From: Strigamia acuminata
Taxonomy: Eukaryota > Arthropoda > Chilopoda > Geophilomorpha > Linotaeniidae
DNA length: 64,000 nt
NCBI GenBank assembly: GCA_949358305.1
Contig: OX442318.1
Location: 2,218,501 to 2,282,500 of the forward strand
Reading direction: 5' to 3'
The translations under genes were made by a program, and so were the position numbers. The stretch's first letter is position 1. Each line of letters starts with the position of its first letter. Under the pieces are notes generated by a model that was not told where the DNA came from, ran no database searches, and worked only from the letters and a program-made list of their open reading frames with translations. Shown here piece by piece: positions 27,501 to 39,288 of this stretch.

Positions 27501-28196
27501 TTTTTTACCTATACACTTGTATAAAGTATAATTTAATTGATTTTTCACGACAAACGGTAGAATTTTCGAACAATTAAGAATGCAATGTTAGAAACGGAAT
27601 TTATCTTTTCAGTTAATTCGGATAAACACACCTAAAAGTCCCTGTCAAGCAAATGATCTTGCTACTGAATGTGAACAAAAATGCTACAAAACAAAGCTTG
27701 ACCAGCAATCTTACGAATGCAAGTAAGTTTCTTTTTATGTAACATGTTACTTTGTACGTCAACAGCATGAAAGACTGCATTTCAAACTATTCAGCTTAAG
27801 CTAATTTCAACAAGGAAAATGGTCTGACACTATTCATATTGTTCTATTAGATTACCATTTATGGAAAACAGTACGTTACCTTATTGCATGAAACCCGAAA
27901 CAGCTAAGAGAACTATCAAACGTTATTTGGAAACCCAATTCAAGACAGATCCACAGAAAGACTGCTCCTGTGCTGTACGATGTGAAGAAACAATATTCAT
28001 ACCTTCTTTAATTAAACAAAACACCGATCACAACGGTGTTTCTTATGGCATTAAATATACAATTGACAGCAACATCCGAGAAGTAATAGAAGAACAGAAA
28101 GTAATTTCCATAGTCAAATTACTCTGTCAAATCGGATCAATTTTTTGTATTTTGACTGGTCTTTCAATATATTCTCTTGTTGAATATTTCATTTGA
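9547..28196 (+). CDS. DEG/ENaC two-unit channel gene B (1-nt frameshift, acidic insertion)
   Basis: Exons, from splice sites and alignment with C: 9547 (or ATG 9577)-9989, 11930-12053, 12111-12183, 12242-12321, 15377-15529, 17175-17269, 18458-19501, then a long intron, 27170-27248, 27305-27396, 27458-27556, 27613-27722 and 27851-28196. Exon 1 encodes a basic N-terminus and the first TM1. Exon 18458-19501 carries the first TM2 (filter GIS), a lysine-rich linker, and the second unit's TM1 followed by the family-typical FDFPLIKTVS stretch. The last exon has CSCAVRC and a TM2 with GLS. Intron phases agree at every junction. Near 18600 the frame is one nucleotide short relative to C and a TAA results; next comes a repeat of acidic codons. 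The gene may be inactivated, or the shift may be an assembly error. Introns are swollen by several transposons. As a DEG/ENaC member it should act as a cation channel in the plasma membrane. Confidence 0.75.
9990..10930. other. Gene B intron 1, left part, no gene seen
   Basis: The stretch 10020-10900 contains no frame I can support. It is less AT-rich than its neighbours around 10660-10760 and may be old transposon sequence, but no termini are visible. Confidence 0.4.
10934..11660. mobile_element. Mutator-like TIR element with internal GCGGCCG repeats
   Basis: The ends tatactttcag and ctgaaagtata are inverted, and a perfect 9-bp duplication, cgagcaaat, flanks them (10925-10933, 11661-11669). 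A 9-bp duplication is typical of Mutator-like elements. The subterminal regions are rich in gagatctcg words. The core (about 11040-11440) is an array of short units containing gcggccgaaaatcgg and ttgcggccga in both orientations. The overlapping ORFs there are repeat artefacts. It lies in intron 1 of gene B. Confidence 0.75.
12399..15055 (+). pseudogene. Decayed, 5'-truncated Ty3/gypsy LTR retrotransposon
   Basis: The element is inserted in intron 4 of gene B, between the exons at 12242 and 15377. It begins with about 47 bp that match the start of the 3' LTR, then jumps straight into reverse transcriptase; gag, protease and the start of RT are missing. Visible parts in order are the RT palm motif near 12450, MPFGL (about 12566) and YMDD (12656-12667), RNase H with the TDAS motif (about 13100), and the integrase zinc-binding region with its H and C pairs (about 13740-13870) and start of the core (about 13935). 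A frameshift precedes 12533, a stop lies at 13088-13090, and the integrase frame is broken after about 14115. A further fragment is at 14328-14699. It is not functional. A possible 4-bp duplication (tatt) flanks it. Confidence 0.8.
14837..15055 (+). repeat. 3' LTR of the gypsy fragment
   Basis: It starts tgtggagtttcgggttcgag, identical to the truncated 5' copy at 12399. It holds a polyadenylation-type signal (aataaa, about 15011). The right boundary is inferred from a possible tatt duplication and is uncertain by about 10 bp. Confidence 0.55.
16145..17146. mobile_element. Mutator-like element with ACCGCCAAA-rich TIRs
   Basis: The left arm (16145 to about 16325) and right arm (about 16985-17146) are long inverted repeats built from words such as aaccgccaaaac and accgccaatg. 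A perfect 9-bp duplication, atattcaca, lies at 16136-16144 and 17147-17155. Inside is a 21-bp microsatellite (cgtctccttcgtcgtcgcac type, about 16494-16600) and no transposase. The right end stops only 28 bp before the exon at 17175 of gene B. Confidence 0.8.
18653..18910 (+). repeat. In-exon 21-bp repeat coding for acidic heptads (gene B)
   Basis: Units of the type gacgctaccgacgatgacac repeat in the frame that continues into TM2. They give TDATDDD heptads, then TNNVTDA and TIDVTDA variants. Genes A and C have only about 20 ordinary residues in this place, just outside TM2. The NNVT units contain N-V-T glycosylation sequons. The overlapping LPTMTLT frame is a shadow. Confidence 0.8.
19866..20025. 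repeat. TTTTAGCGA / TCGCTAAAA palindromic cluster
   Basis: About five copies of tttagcga are followed by about four copies of cgctaaaa, making a 160-bp imperfect palindrome. Related words (tcgctaaaa) recur at 26744-26830, just outside the other end of the large CCAATATTGG element. They may mark an outer host element that this one inserted into. Confidence 0.6.
20245..21045. repeat. CCAATATTGG array, ~170-bp period (left)
   Basis: The word gcaagccaat/c recurs at 20401, 20571, 20741 and 20911, which gives a 170-bp unit. Each unit contains several near-palindromes of the ccaatattgg type. Long overlapping frames on both strands (NIGPIL, WKPNIGLP) arise from the repeat and are not genes. Confidence 0.85.
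22342..22475 (+). CDS. Exon-like serine-rich fragment inside the element
   Basis: One frame here reads NNVDLADVNLLESSRSFSTL and continues serine-rich for about 20 residues; its codon use looks coding. I cannot name the protein. It could be a remnant of the large element's own transposase. Ends and splice sites are not resolved. Confidence 0.25.
22966..25024. mobile_element. Nested TIR element with AACTCGTTTAAACGAGTT palindromes
   Basis: The left end (gaaaaagaaaatgtaacaac followed by cgtttaaacgag and cgaaataacgag words) reappears inverted at about 24910-25024. The interior has GCGGCCGGT-type words (23060-23130, 23400-23470) and no gene. It is nested inside the CCAATATTGG element. Confidence 0.65.
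25419..25735 (+). CDS. Exon-like cysteine-containing fragments inside the element
   Basis: After a possible acceptor at 25418 a frame reads EANLYGTTGSSGQVIRDKEQ. After an acceptor at 25569 a second frame starts MKERVVYRSICEPSRV and continues with several cysteines (CELKVGHTGCRRFC). They do not join cleanly in one phase. They are possible decayed exons of an element-borne gene; function unknown. Confidence 0.25.
26140..26735. repeat. CCAATATTGG array, ~106-bp period (right)
   Basis: The word gggatgtaag recurs at 26315, 26421 and 26527, which gives a 106-bp unit. The array shares the ccaatattgg core with the left array but has a different unit length and spacer. It then runs into the right terminal repeat. 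Confidence 0.85.
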
Positions 28197-28553
28197 TTCA
28201 AAAGTCAAGAAAAGCACTTTTCAAATTCTTATTTTATTTTCCACAACCATTTTATTTGGATTTTATAAAAGCATTGAAAATGTAACTAAAAAGTAATACA
28301 CACTGCACAATGGGATGTGCAATGGCATCAAGATACCCGACGCAAACTGATTATAGTGCAACAGCAACTTCAAGAATATGTAAAAAAAATCAGAGAAATG
28401 AAATTCATTCAATCACAAAAAGTAAAAAAAAAAATTCAAAAACGTAGAGTTAAATAACTGAAGCTGTGAATAATCAACAAACTTCGATTTACAAGTATTT
28501 TCAATATTGAACCTTCAGAGGTTTTGCAAAAACATGTACAGCCTCTCCATCAA

Positions 28554-31500
28554 TGCAATCTTGTAATTCAAATCTAAGTGTTCAATCTTGTAATTCAAAT
28601 CTAAGTGTTCAATCTTGTAATTCAAATCTAAGTGTTCAATCTTGTAATTCAAATCTAAGTGTTCAATCTTGTAATTCAAATCTAAGTGTTCAATCTTGTA
28701 ATTCAAATCTAAGTGTTCAATCTTGTAATTCAAATCTAAGTGTTCAATCTTGTAATTCAAATCTAAGTGTTCAATCTTGTAATTCAAATCTAAGTGTTCA
28801 ATCTTGTAATTCAAATCTAAGTGTTCAATCTTGTAATTCAAATCTAAGTGTTCAATCTTGTAATTCAAATCTAAGTGTTCAATCTTGTAATTCAAATCGA
28901 AGTGTTCAATCTTGTAATTCAAATCGAAGTGTTCAATCTTGTCATTCAAATCGAAGTGTTCAATCTTGTCATTCAAATCGAAGTGTTCAATCTTGTCATT
29001 CAAATCTAAGTGTTCAATCTTGTCATTCAAATCTAAGTGTTCAATCTTGTCATTCAAATCTAAGTGTTCAATCTTGTCATTCAAATCTAAGTGTTCAATC
29101 TTGTCATTCAAATCTAAGTGTTCAATCTTGTCATTCAAATCTAAGTGTTCAATCTTGTCATTCAAATCTAAGTGTTCAATCTTGTCATTCAAATCTAAGT
29201 GTTCAATCTTGTAATTCAAATCTAAGTGTTCAATCTTGTAATTCAAATCTAAGTGTTCAATCTTGTAATTCAAATCGAAGTGTTCAATCTTGTAATTCAA
29301 ATCGAAGTGTTCAATCTTGTCATTCAAATCGAAGTGTTCAATCTTGTCATTCAAATCGAAGTGTTCAATCTTGTCATTCAAATCTAAGTGTTCAATCTTG
29401 TCATTCAAATCTAAGTGTTCAATCTTGTCATTCAAATCTAAGTGTTCAATCTTGTCATTCAAATCTAAGTGTTCAATCTTGTCATTCAAATCTAAGTGTT
29501 CAATCTTGTAATTCAAATCGAAGTGTTCAATCTTGTCATTCAAATCTAAGTGTTCAATCTTGTAATTCAAATCGAAGTGTTCAATCTTGTCATTCAAATC
29601 GAAGTGTTCAATCTTGTAATTCAAATCTAAGTGTTCAATCTTGTAATTCAAATCTAAGTGTTCAATCTTGTAATTCAAATCTAAGTGTTCAATCTTGTAA
29701 TTCAAATCTAAGTGTTCAATCTTGTAATTCAAATCTAAGTGTTCAATCTTGTAATTCAAATCTAAGTGTTCAATCTTGTAATTCAAATCTAAGTGTTCAA
29801 TCTTGTAATTCAAATCTAAGTGTTCAATCTTGTAATTCAAATCTAAGTGTTCAATCTTGTAATTCAAATCTAAGTGTTCAATCTTGTAATTCAAATCTAA
29901 GTGTTCAATCTTGTAATTCAAATCTAAGTGTTCAATCTTGTAATTCAAATCTAAGTGTTCAATCTTGTAATTCAAATCTAAGTGTTCAATCTTGTAATTC
30001 AAATCTAAGTGTTCAATCTTGTAATTCAAATCTAAGTGTTCAATCTTGTAATTCAAATCTAAGTGTTCAATCTTGTAATTCAAATCTAAGTGTTCAATCT
30101 TGTAATTCAAATCTAAGTGTTCAATCTTGTAATTCAAATCTAAGTGTTCAATCTTGTAATTCAAATCTAAGTGTTCAATCTTGTAATTCAAATCTAAGTG
30201 TTCAATCTTGTAATTCAAATCTAAGTGTTCAATCTTGTAATTCAAATCTAAGTGTTCAATCTTGTAATTCAAATCTAAGTGTTCAATCTTGTAATTCAAA
30301 TCTAAGTGTTCAATCTTGTAATTCAAATCTAAGTGTTCAATCTTGTAATTCAAATCTAAGTGTTCAATCTTGTAATTCAAATCGAAGTGTTCAATCTTGT
30401 AATTCAAATCGAAGTGTTCAATCTTGTAATTCAAATCGAAGTGTTCAATCTTGTCATTCAAATCGAAGTGTTCAATCTTGTCATTCAAATCGAAGTGTTC
30501 AATCTTGTCATTCAAATCTAAGTGTTCAATCTTGTCATTCAAATCTAAGTGTTCAATCTTGTCATTCAAATCTAAGTGTTCAATCTTGTCATTCAAATCT
30601 AAGTGTTCAATCTTGTAATTCAAATCTAAGTGTTCAATCTTGTAATTCAAATCTAAGTGTTCAATCTTGTAATTCAAATCTAAGTGTTCAATCTTGTAAT
30701 TCAAATCTAAGTGTTCAATCTTGTCATTCAAATCTAAGTGTTCAATCTTGTAATTCAAATCTAAGTGTTCAATCTTGTAATTCAAATCTAAGTGTTCAAT
30801 CTTGTAATTCAAATCTAAGTGTTCAATCTTGTAATTCAAATCTAAGTGTTCAATCTTGTAATTCAAATCTAAGTGTTCAATCTTGTAATTCAAATCTAAG
30901 TGTTCAATCTTGTAATTCAAATCTAAGTGTTCAATCTTGTAATTCAAATCTAAGTGTTCAATCTTGTAATTCAAATCTAAGTGTTCAATCTTGTAATTCA
31001 AATCTAAGTGTTCAATCTTGTAATTCAAATCTAAGTGTTCAATCTTGTAATTCAAATCTAAGTGTTCAATCTTGTAATTCAAATCTAAGTGTTCAATCTT
31101 GTAATTCAAATCTAAGTGTTCAATCTTGTAATTCAAATCTAAGTGTTCAATCTTGTAATTCAAATCTAAGTGTTCAATCTTGTAATTCAAATCTAAGTGT
31201 TCAATCTTGTAATTCAAATCTAAGTGTTCAATCTTGTAATTCAAATCTAAGTGTTCAATCTTGTAATTCAAATCTAAGTGTTCAATCTTGTAATTCAAAT
31301 CTAAGTGTTCAATCTTGTAATTCAAATCTAAGTGTTCAATCTTGTAATTCAAATCTAAGTGTTCAATCTTGTAATTCAAATCTAAGTGTTCAATCTTGTA
31401 ATTCAAATCTAAGTGTTCAATCTTGTAATTCAAATCTAAGTGTTCAATCTTGTAATTCAAATCTAAGTGTTCAATCTTGTAATTCAAATCTAAGTGTTCA

Positions 31501-34500
31501 ATCTTGTAATTCAAATCTAAGTGTTCAATCTTGTAATTCAAATCTAAGTGTTCAATCTTGTAATTCAAATCTAAGTGTTCAATCTTGTAATTCAAATCTA
31601 AGTGTTCAATCTTGTAATTCAAATCTAAGTGTTCAATCTTGTAATTCAAATCTAAGTGTTCAATCTTGTAATTCAAATCTAAGTGTTCAATCTTGTAATT
31701 CAAATCTAAGTGTTCAATCTTGTAATTCAAATCTAAGTGTTCAATCTTGTAATTCAAATCTAAGTGTTCAATCTTGTAATTCAAATCTAAGTGTTCAATC
31801 TTGTAATTCAAATCTAAGTGTTCAATCTTGTAATTCAAATCGAAGTGTTCAATCTTGTAATTCAAATCGAAGTGTTCAATCTTGTAATTCAAATCGAAGT
31901 GTTCAATCTTGTCATTCAAATCGAAGTGTTCAATCTTGTCATTCAAATCTAAGTGTTCAATCTTGTCATTCAAATCTAAGTGTTCAATCTTGTCATTCAA
32001 ATCTAAGTGTTCAATCTTGTCATTCAAATCTAAGTGTTCAATCTTGTCATTCAAATCTAAGTGTTCAATCTTGTAATTCAAATCGAAGTGTTCAATCTTG
32101 TCATTCAAATCTAAGTGTTCAATCTTGTAATTCAAATCGAAGTGTTCAATCTTGTCATTCAAATCGAAGTGTTCAATCTTGTAATTCAAATCTAAGTGTT
32201 CAATCTTGTCATTCAAATCTAAGTGTTCAATCTTGTAATTCAAATCTAAGTGTTCAATCTTGTAATTCAAATCTAAGTGTTCAATCTTGTAATTCAAATC
32301 TAAGTGTTCAATCTTGTAATTCAAATCTAAGTGTTCAATCTTGTAATTCAAATCTAAGTGTTCAATCTTGTAATTCAAATCTAAGTGTTCAATCTTGTAA
32401 TTCAAATCTAAGTGTTCAATCTTGTAATTCAAATCTAAGTGTTCAATCTTGTAATTCAAATCTAAGTGTTCAATCTTGTAATTCAAATCTAAGTGTTCAA
32501 TCTTGTAATTCAAATCTAAGTGTTCAATCTTGTAATTCAAATCTAAGTGTTCAATCTTGTAATTCAAATCTAAGTGTTCAATCTTGTAATTCAAATCTAA
32601 GTGTTCAATCTTGTAATTCAAATCTAAGTGTTCAATCTTGTAATTCAAATCTAAGTGTTCAATCTTGTAATTCAAATCTAAGTGTTCAATCTTGTCATTC
32701 AAATCTAAGTGTTCAATCTTGTAATTCAAATCTAAGTGTTCAATCTTGTAATTCAAATCGAAGTGTTCAATCTTGTCATTCAAATCGAAGTGTTCAATCT
32801 TGTAATTCAAATCGAAGTGTTCAATCTTGTAATTCAAATCGAAGTGTTCAATCTTGTAATTCAAATCGAAGTGTTCAATCTTGTCATTCAAATCGAAGTG
32901 TTCAATCTTGTCATTCAAATCGAAGTGTTCAATCTTGTCATTCAAATCTAAGTGTTCAATCTTGTCATTCAAATCTAAGTGTTCAATCTTGTCATTCAAA
33001 TCTAAGTGTTCAATCTTGTCATTCAAATCGAAGTGTTCAATCTTGTCATTCAAATCTAAGTGTTCAATCTTGTCATTCAAATCGAAGTGTTCAATCTTGT
33101 CATTCAAATCGAAGTGTTCAATCTTGTCATTCAAATCGAAGTGTTCAATCTTGTCATTCAAATCGAAGTGTTCAATCTTGTCATTCAAATCGAAGTGTTC
33201 AATCTTGTCATTCAAATCGAAGTGTTCAATCTTGTCATTCAAATCGAAGTGTTCAATCTTGTCATTCAAATCTAAGTGTTCAATCTTGTCATTCAAATCT
33301 AAGTGTTCAATCTTGTCATTCAAATCTAAGTGTTCAATCTTGTCATTCAAATCTAAGTGTTCAATCTTGTCATTCAAATCTAAGTGTTCAATCTTGTCAT
33401 TCAAATCTAAGTGTTCAATCTTGTAATTCAAATCTAAGTGTTCAATCTTGTAATTCAAATCTAAGTGTTCAATCTTGTAATTCAAATCTAAGTGTTCAAT
33501 CTTGTAATTCAAATCTAAGTGTTCAATCTTGTAATTCAAATCTAAGTGTTCAATCTTGTAATTCAAATCTAAGTGTTCAATCTTGTAATTCAAATCTAAG
33601 TGTTCAATCTTGTAATTCAAATCTAAGTGTTCAATCTTGTAATTCAAATCTAAGTGTTCAATCTTGTAATTCAAATCTAAGTGTTCAATCTTGTAATTCA
33701 AATCTAAGTGTTCAATCTTGTAATTCAAATCTAAGTGTTCAATCTTGTAATTCAAATCTAAGTGTTCAATCTTGTAATTCAAATCTAAGTGTTCAATCTT
33801 GTAATTCAAATCTAAGTGTTCAATCTTGTAATTCAAATCTAAGTGTTCAATCTTGTAATTCAAATCTAAGTGTTCAATCTTGTAATTCAAATCTAAGTGT
33901 TCAATCTTGTAATTCAAATCTAAGTGTTCAATCTTGTAATTCAAATCTAAGTGTTCAATCTTGTAATTCAAATCTAAGTGTTCAATCTTGTAATTCAAAT
34001 CTAAGTGTTCAATCTTGTAATTCAAATCTAAGTGTTCAATCTTGTAATTCAAATCTAAGTGTTCAATCTTGTAATTCAAATCTAAGTGTTCAATCTTGTA
34101 ATTCAAATCTAAGTGTTCAATCTTGTAATTCAAATCTAAGTGTTCAATCTTGTAATTCAAATCTAAGTGTTCAATCTTGTAATTCAAATCTAAGTGTTCA
34201 ATCTTGTAATTCAAATCTAAGTGTTCAATCTTGTAATTCAAATCTAAGTGTTCAATCTTGTAATTCAAATCTAAGTGTTCAATCTTGTAATTCAAATCTA
34301 AGTGTTCAATCTTGTAATTCAAATCTAAGTGTTCAATCTTGTAATTCAAATCTAAGTGTTCAATCTTGTAATTCAAATCTAAGTGTTCAATCTTGTAATT
34401 CAAATCTAAGTGTTCAATCTTGTAATTCAAATCTAAGTGTTCAATCTTGTAATTCAAATCTAAGTGTTCAATCTTGTAATTCAAATCTAAGTGTTCAATC

Positions 34501-36245
34501 TTGTAATTCAAATCTAAGTGTTCAATCTTGTAATTCAAATCTAAGTGTTCAATCTTGTAATTCAAATCTAAGTGTTCAATCTTGTAATTCAAATCTAAGT
34601 GTTCAATCTTGTAATTCAAATCTAAGTGTTCAATCTTGTAATTCAAATCTAAGTGTTCAATCTTGTAATTCAAATCTAAGTGTTCAATCTTGTAATTCAA
34701 ATCTAAGTGTTCAATCTTGTAATTCAAATCTAAGTGTTCAATCTTGTAATTCAAATCTAAGTGTTCAATCTTGTAATTCAAATCTAAGTGTTCAATCTTG
34801 TAATTCAAATCTAAGTGTTCAATCTTGTAATTCAAATCTAAGTGTTCAATCTTGTAATTCAAATCTAAGTGTTCAATCTTGTAATTCAAATCTAAGTGTT
34901 CAATCTTGTAATTCAAATCTAAGTGTTCAATCTTGTAATTCAAATCTAAGTGTTCAATCTTGTAATTCAAATCTAAGTGTTCAATCTTGTAATTCAAATC
35001 TAAGTGTTCAATCTTGTAATTCAAATCTAAGTGTTCAATCTTGTAATTCAAATCTAAGTGTTCAATCTTGTAATTCAAATCTAAGTGTTCAATCTTGTAA
35101 TTCAAATCTAAGTGTTCAATCTTGTAATTCAAATCTAAGTGTTCAATCTTGTAATTCAAATCTAAGTGTTCAATCTTGTAATTCAAATCTAAGTGTTCAA
35201 TCTTGTAATTCAAATCTAAGTGTTCAATCTTGTAATTCAAATCTAAGTGTTCAATCTTGTAATTCAAATCTAAGTGTTCAATCTTGTAATTCAAATCTAA
35301 GTGTTCAATCTTGTAATTCAAATCTAAGTGTTCAATCTTGTAATTCAAATCTAAGTGTTCAATCTTGTAATTCAAATCTAAGTGTTCAATCTTGTAATTC
35401 AAATCTAAGTGTTCAATCTTGTAATTCAAATCTAAGTGTTCAATCTTGTAATTCAAATCTAAGTGTTCAATCTTGTAATTCAAATCTAAGTGTTCAATCT
35501 TGTAATTCAAATCTAAGTGTTCAATCTTGTAATTCAAATCTAAGTGTTCAATCTTGTAATTCAAATCTAAGTGTTCAATCTTGTAATTCAAATCTAAGTG
35601 TTCAATCTTGTAATTCAAATCTAAGTGTTCAATCTTGTAATTCAAATCTAAGTGTTCAATCTTGTAATTCAAATCTAAGTGTTCAATCTTGTAATTCAAA
35701 TCTAAGTGTTCAATCTTGTAATTCAAATCTAAGTGTTCAATCTTGTAATTCAAATCTAAGTGTTCAATCTTGTAATTCAAATCTAAGTGTTCAATCTTGT
35801 AATTCAAATCTAAGTGTTCAATCTTGTAATTCAAATCTAAGTGTTCAATCTTGTAATTCAAATCTAAGTGTTCAATCTTGTAATTCAAATCTAAGTGTTC
35901 AATCTTGTAATTCAAATCTAAGTGTTCAATCTTGTAATTCAAATCTAAGTGTTCAATCTTGTAATTCAAATCTAAGTGTTCAATCTTGTAATTCAAATCT
36001 AAGTGTTCAATCTTGTAATTCAAATCTAAGTGTTCAATCTTGTAATTCAAATCTAAGTGTTCAATCTTGTAATTCAAATCTAAGTGTTCAATCTTGTAAT
36101 TCAAATCTAAGTGTTCAATCTTGTAATTCAAATCTAAGTGTTCAATCTTGTAATTCAAATCTAAGTGTTCAATCTTGTAATTCAAATCTAAGTGTTCAAT
36201 CTTGTAATTCAAATCTAAGTGTTCAATCTTGTAATTCAAATCTAA
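28554..36245. repeat. 27-bp minisatellite, ~285 copies
   Basis: A 27-bp unit containing aatcttgtaattcaaatcta and then agtgttc repeats without interruption for 7.7 kb. Two sites vary between copies: gtaattc/gtcattc and atctaag/atcgaag. Because 27 is a multiple of three, stop-free frames over 2500 codons long run on both strands (QSCNSNLSV on plus, NYKIEHLDL on minus). These are repeat artefacts. The array starts about 360 bp downstream of the stop codon of gene B. Confidence 0.97.
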
Positions 36246-38700
36246 ATGTATTTAATCTTCTCTGCATTTAATCTTCTCTTTACTTAATCTTCTCTGCATT
36301 TAAATGTAAAATCTTTCATCTAAAATATAAGTTTGGTTAACCAGAGGTCGCAGCAACTAAACTGTTTCAATGGCTGTTAACCACTTTTAAATGCACTCTC
36401 TGTCTCTCCTCGTTTGTGAATCGCCTCTGCTGGGAATGGCCTCGGATTCCAGCAGAGCACATCTCATCAACAGGAGAATATCTTAGTTGTAACACAAGAA
36501 ATACATCATTTGTAATATCGTGTGAATCGTAATAATAAACTTCATGATAAATACGTAAAACAAGTTTTTAACAGTCTCCTTACTTCTTCATCAATCTGAC
36601 TATTCCAAATTAATAATAATAATAATAATTTGAATTCATTCACGACCATTGCTCAGTTTGTCATTGCCAACACACACGTTACTTCCATCACTCACAAGTA
36701 ACCACTGATGACAGACACACTGTAGGCAAATTCGGAAATATGTGATCAAGGATGGACAAACACTGGACGACTGGTCGCCTGGTCACTTGAAAATTTTTAC
36801 TTTGCACCTAAATTCTTAGTCTGTATTTGCAAAATACAGGCTAAGAAAGGGCTGGCTCTGCTGAAACTGATTTTCAGCAAATGAATAAAATTCCCTAACC
36901 ACCAGATCGGTTTCCACCATTCCACAACACAATTTGCCCATCACTAAATGTAAAAATATAAAAAAAACAACCAATTACCTCGTGAAATTGCTGAAATTCG
37001 CTAGTCTTGACCTAAACTCCCAATGATTGATAACTGAAAATTGTAGCAGTCATCACACCTTAACTTCATTACCACGTCAATGGCAACACAAATTTACGCA
37101 AATGGAGTATTTCACACAGTAAACTAAGAAAAAAAGAATAAAAGAAAAAAAGAAAATTAGAACGGAAAAAGAGCCGTTGTCACCACAGAACATCCACTTC
37201 TTAAAAAATTACGAAGTTTCAATCACTAACTAAAAAAGTAAAATACTCGCATTAGGATATCAGCGTCAATAAAAATGACACATTAAATTAATGTAATTTA
37301 ATTTAATTTTTAAATAACTGATCACAGCCCACTCCTAATATCAGAATGATACAACTGGCCAATTAGGTCTGAAAATGTTTACATTTTAGTGCGATTAAAG
37401 CATCTAGCACATCCAAACTTAATGATTTATGACAACAGTGGACACACTGGACATGGTTGTAAAGTCTGATGAGGCAAACAGGACAGGTCGGATCACTTCA
37501 TCAAATCCAGTTTCATCAAGTTCTAATTTTTTATCATTTTTGGAAATGTGGGAAAACGGGGTCGTTTCATCGAATTTAAATGCAGCTCGCTACGTTTCAT
37601 CGAATTTTCGGCTATCATCGGGGATGTTATTCACGTGGTTAGGTTAGGTTGTGTTAGGTTGTGTTAGGTCAGGTCAGGTTAGGTTAGGTTTTTGGTTTTT
37701 GGATTTTTTTACTGTATCGTTTCATCGAAAATTTTGAAAAAATGGTACGTTTCATCGAAAAAACCGCCGTTCGATGAAACGGGATTCGATGAAGTGACCA
37801 GACTTCAAACAGGTAAACCCCAAACGGTCGACTACCCACGTATGATTTGTCGAATCACCAAGAAAATATAAAATAATTATAAATGAGCCGATATTTACAA
37901 AAATGTCCCTGCTGATAAAATTATAAAAATTATAAACAAAAGTTATGAATAATATAAAAATAAATCGAATTTTCCGAAATTTCTAAAAGTATAAAAATAT
38001 TGAGTTGTTTCAAAAGATGATCATCATTTTGTTGCGGTGCTTCATTTAATTTTCAAAATTAAATTTCTTTTTGTTTATGATAAAAACACCACATTATCGG
38101 ATATCATTATTTGAACTACTTAATCAAATTCTCATTATTCCCACATGTGTGGTTAGAAATCCATCAATTTATCTCATCAAATTGAGAGACATTAGTATTG
38201 AATTCGAACAAATAAATGTGAATAATAAAGCAACATACCTCGATCATCGACACCGTCACTGGACAATTGCCTCGCACGAGCACACTTTTCTGTAAAGTTC
38301 AGATTCATTTTAGATGATCAATTTTTTACCTTGGATAAAATTAAGATTACTAACCCACTCATCAAACAATAGCGATCATCCTTCACGGGCAGATCGACTG
38401 ATTCGTGCGAGTAAAAATCACAACTGAACCGGCCAGTTGAATTTGTAGGACAAGCCTGACATCACGAATAGCCCACATGAATGCTTCGATCGCTGCGTTT
38501 GATTATTCAATGCCTCTCACAACTGATAATTTCACTCTTATTGACGTTTTCGTCTAGTTTGTTGCACCCGCTTTAGCCCTAACTTTGATTAACACTCGAG
38601 CCACCGGAAAATGGTGTTTGAGAATTCTGTCACCCGGTGGCGAGACTAACTATGTTTGCGGCGACACCTTTCGTTAAAGTTTTAAGCTTTAGATTTTAAT
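36246..38700. other. Gene B downstream flank, duplicated downstream of C
   Basis: Right after the minisatellite, 36301-36475 matches 55131-55310 (shared words include aaaatctttcatctaaaata and ggcctcggattccagcag). Later patches at about 36975 and 38330 match the flanks of A and C. No gene is seen. A TIR element occupies 37488-37803. Confidence 0.65.
37488..37803. mobile_element. TIR element built of TTTCATCGAA words with TTAGG run
   Basis: The left end (gtcggatcacttcatcaaat) and right end (attcgatgaagtgaccagac, inverted) pair imperfectly. The word gtttcatcgaa recurs in both orientations. A run of ttaggttaggttgtgttagg type lies at about 37638-37692. Confidence 0.55.
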
Positions 38701-39288
38701 TAGTTTTTGCTTTTCTTCTTTTTTAACGTTACATTTCTATAAATTGGGCAATAAATCAATGCTGAAGTTGTTTTCTTAGGTTCACAAGGCAAATTTCACG
38801 TTTTGCTGCCTTTAGAAGCAAACCCTTAAACAAAATTGCACTTTTCAGTCATTGTTTTTTTCTAAAAATTCAATTCTTAACACTCACAATCAGTACGCAA
38901 AAATTTCGAGAATTTTGAAAAACACCATATTAAAATTACAAATTTGGGACAAGAAAGATTTAAATCAATGGTTAAAAATATAAATAAATTTCATTAAATT
39001 AATTAATTAATTCAAATGTAGCAATTATAGTTTCTGACGTAACGTGAAAAGCCACATTTCCAAGCCTAATGTCATGATGTAGAGTCCCAAGTTGTATGTT
39101 TAATCGAGGATTTTGTATACAAGTGTCGTATTTCCCGATGAAGCCATGGAAAAACACCAAGCTACAACTTACGGAATGGCCGATTTGTCATCACAGATCA
39201 ACAATGTCCACAAATTGGTGGTCGTTGTAAAAGGAATCGAGTGGTCTGCCGCCATTTTCAAATGTCTTAGCTAGAAAATACCAATTAG

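Noticed and set aside
28554-36245. CRISPR-like regular repeat array
   Set aside because: There are no unique spacers; units are contiguous and the genome is eukaryotic.
28515-36271. Two giant ORFs of about 2570 codons on opposite strands
   Set aside because: Both are products of a pure 27-bp repeat whose length is a multiple of three; there is no domain, intron or unique coding sequence.
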